Assembly: GCF_000241305.1 (NCBI RefSeq)
Contig: NZ_BAEH01000042.1
Location: forward strand, 1 to 55,509
Direction of reading: 5' to 3'
Source of the DNA: Gordonia effusa NBRC 100432
Lineage (GTDB): Bacteria > Actinomycetota > Actinomycetes > Mycobacteriales > Mycobacteriaceae
Length of the DNA stretch: 55,509 nt
A program made the position numbers and the translations under genes. The notes under the pieces were generated by a model, which did no database searches, was not told the origin of the DNA, and saw nothing but the letters and a program-made list of their open reading frames with translations. Below are positions 54,565-55,509 of the stretch, piece by piece; position 1 is the stretch's first letter; each line of letters opens with the position of its first letter.

Positions 54565-55509
54565 GGGCAACCTCCGCTAGTACATGCGCTCACCGGTTCC
54601 GGTGCGCGCGCTCCGATACTCGGCATACCGAGTCCCACTCCGACCGGCGCCGTCGTGGGTGTGGTCTGTGTCTCGTAGGCATCGCCGGCCCGCGTCCGAC
54701 GGTGGCTCCCGACGCCCCCGTCGGCAATCAGGTGGTGCGGTGCGGCCCCGGTGATCGTGGTGGTGACGTAGTCGCCTGGCCGGATACGTTCGGCGTTGTC
54801 GGCGGTGACCGCGAAATGCACCAGTCGGCCATCACGCGCACGACCGGTCAGGCGAGCATTCTCGGCGCTCTTACGTCCGGCTGCTGAGACCAAGAGCTCC
54901 ACTTCGGTGCCGACCAGGGTGGTGTTCTCGGTCAGACACACCGACTCTTGCAGTGCGATCAGGCGCTGGTACCGGTCTTTCACCACCTCTGGCGGGACCT
55001 GGTCATCCATCGTGGCCGCGGGCGTTCCCGGGCGCTGCGAATACTGGAAGGTAAAGGCGCTCGAAAAGCGCGCTGCGGCAACAACTTCGAGGGTTTGCTG
55101 GAAATCCTCCTCGGTCTCCCCCGGGAAGCCGACGATGATGTCGGTCGTGATCGCCGCATGCGGCATCGCCGCTCGCACTCGATCGATGATGCCGAGGAAT
55201 TTCGTCTTGCGGTAACTGCGGCGCATCGCACGGAGAACGCGATCAGATCCTGACTGCAACGGCATATGCAATTGCGGGCAGATATTGGGTGTCTGCGCCA
55301 TCGCCTCGATGACGTCGTCGGTGAATTCGGCCGGATGCGGCGAGGTGAATCGCACCCGCTCAAGCCCGTCGATCTTGCCGCATGCGCGCAACAGATCGGC
55401 GAATGCTCCGCGGTCACGGCCCAACTCTGGGTCGGCGAACGACATGCCATAGGCATTGACGTTCTGTCCGAGGAGGGTAACTTCGCTGACCCCCTGATCG
55501 ACGAGGGCC
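54561..55509 (-). CDS. miaB: tRNA-2-methylthio-N6-dimethylallyladenosine synthase, C-terminal part (cut by window edge)
   Basis: Radical-SAM methylthiotransferase acting on i6A37 made by MiaA. About 316 codons are visible; the N-terminal UPF0004 domain and the CxxxCxxC cluster motif lie past the right edge. Visible: [81 protein letters not shown] and a C-terminal TRAM domain ([14 protein letters not shown]). A Pro/Thr/Gly-rich tail ends SGGCP. Stop overlaps the next gene by GTGA. Confidence 0.93.
   Translation of the reverse strand, partial: ALVDQGVSEVTLLGQNVNAYGMSFADPELGRDRGAFADLLRACGKIDGLERVRFTSPHPAEFTDDVIEAMAQTPNICPQLHMPLQSGSDRVLRAMRRSYRKTKFLGIIDRVRAAMPHAAITTDIIVGFPGETEEDFQQTLEVVAAARFSSAFTFQYSQRPGTPAATMDDQVPPEVVKDRYQRLIALQESVCLTENTTLVGTEVELLVSAAGRKSAENARLTGRARDGRLVHFAVTADNAERIRPGDYVTTTITGAAPHHLIADGGVGSHRRTRAGDAYETQTTPTTAPVGVGLGMPSIGARAPEPVSACTSGGCP

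Noticed and set aside
1..55509. tRNA, rRNA, IS element, prophage or secondary-metabolite cluster
   Set aside because: No tRNA-like cloverleaf, rRNA stretch, transposase or integrase frame, or NRPS/PKS domain was recognised on reading both strands; the gene order is the conserved core of Mycobacteriales.

Overview
The window is about 55.5 kb of high-GC actinobacterial chromosome. Gene content and order point to Mycobacteriales (the mycolic-acid group: Gordonia, Williamsia, Rhodococcus, Mycobacterium relatives). From dxs to miaB it follows, with insertions, the order of the M. tuberculosis Rv2682c-Rv2733c region: ceoB/ceoC, dut, cei, suhB, ppgK, sigA, sigB, ideR, nrdR, lexA, hflX, dapF, miaA, miaB. 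This synteny is recalled from knowledge of that genome, not searched. The genus cannot be fixed by eye. I saw no IS element, prophage, tRNA, rRNA or CRISPR array, so this looks like a core region.

Layout. 1-5.4 kb: start of dxs, a TrmA/RumA-type RNA methyltransferase, and a KimA-like APC permease divergent from two TrkA-type RCK proteins, probably a potassium module. 5.4-13.1 kb: small conserved envelope or unknown genes around dut, cei, suhB and polyphosphate glucokinase. 13.3-21.3 kb: the principal sigma factor sigA and stress sigma sigB, separated by a Cys-tailed DUF5685 protein, a helicase and membrane proteins; sigB has an ECF-type promoter. 21.4-26.4 kb: a GNAT/acyl-CoA-synthetase fusion overlapping acuC (reversible lysine acylation), then the iron regulator ideR. 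26.4-32.1 kb: DUF4192, a possible lipoprotein, a PAC2 protein overlapping a DUF3516 helicase, and a deazaflavin-type nitroreductase. 32.2-34.4 kb: oxyR-ahpC-ahpD peroxide defence. 34.7-42 kb: a class III aminotransferase, hrpA, nrdR, a LysM protein and lexA, the last two divergent around three SOS boxes. 42-48 kb: fructose PTS regulon (ptsI divergent from fruR-fruK-fruA-ptsH). 48-55.5 kb: hflX, then dapF-miaA-dioxygenase-like operon, a DUF349 protein, a membrane protein and the 3' part of miaB.

Themes. Eight genes have a TANNNT -10 box ending 6-7 nt before the start codon, as expected for leaderless mRNAs; at dut/DUF3093 two such boxes overlap back to back with only 23 bp between the start codons. 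Convergent gene ends are marked by strong hairpins, including two related 69-bp palindromes (21.3 kb and 53.9 kb) and a two-tier hairpin at 32.1 kb. hflX carries an in-frame 36-bp tandem repeat at its 5' end. I found no clearly new multi-gene defence or mobile system; the best leads are the repeats, the paired promoters, the Cys-rich tail and the KimA/RCK and acylation modules.
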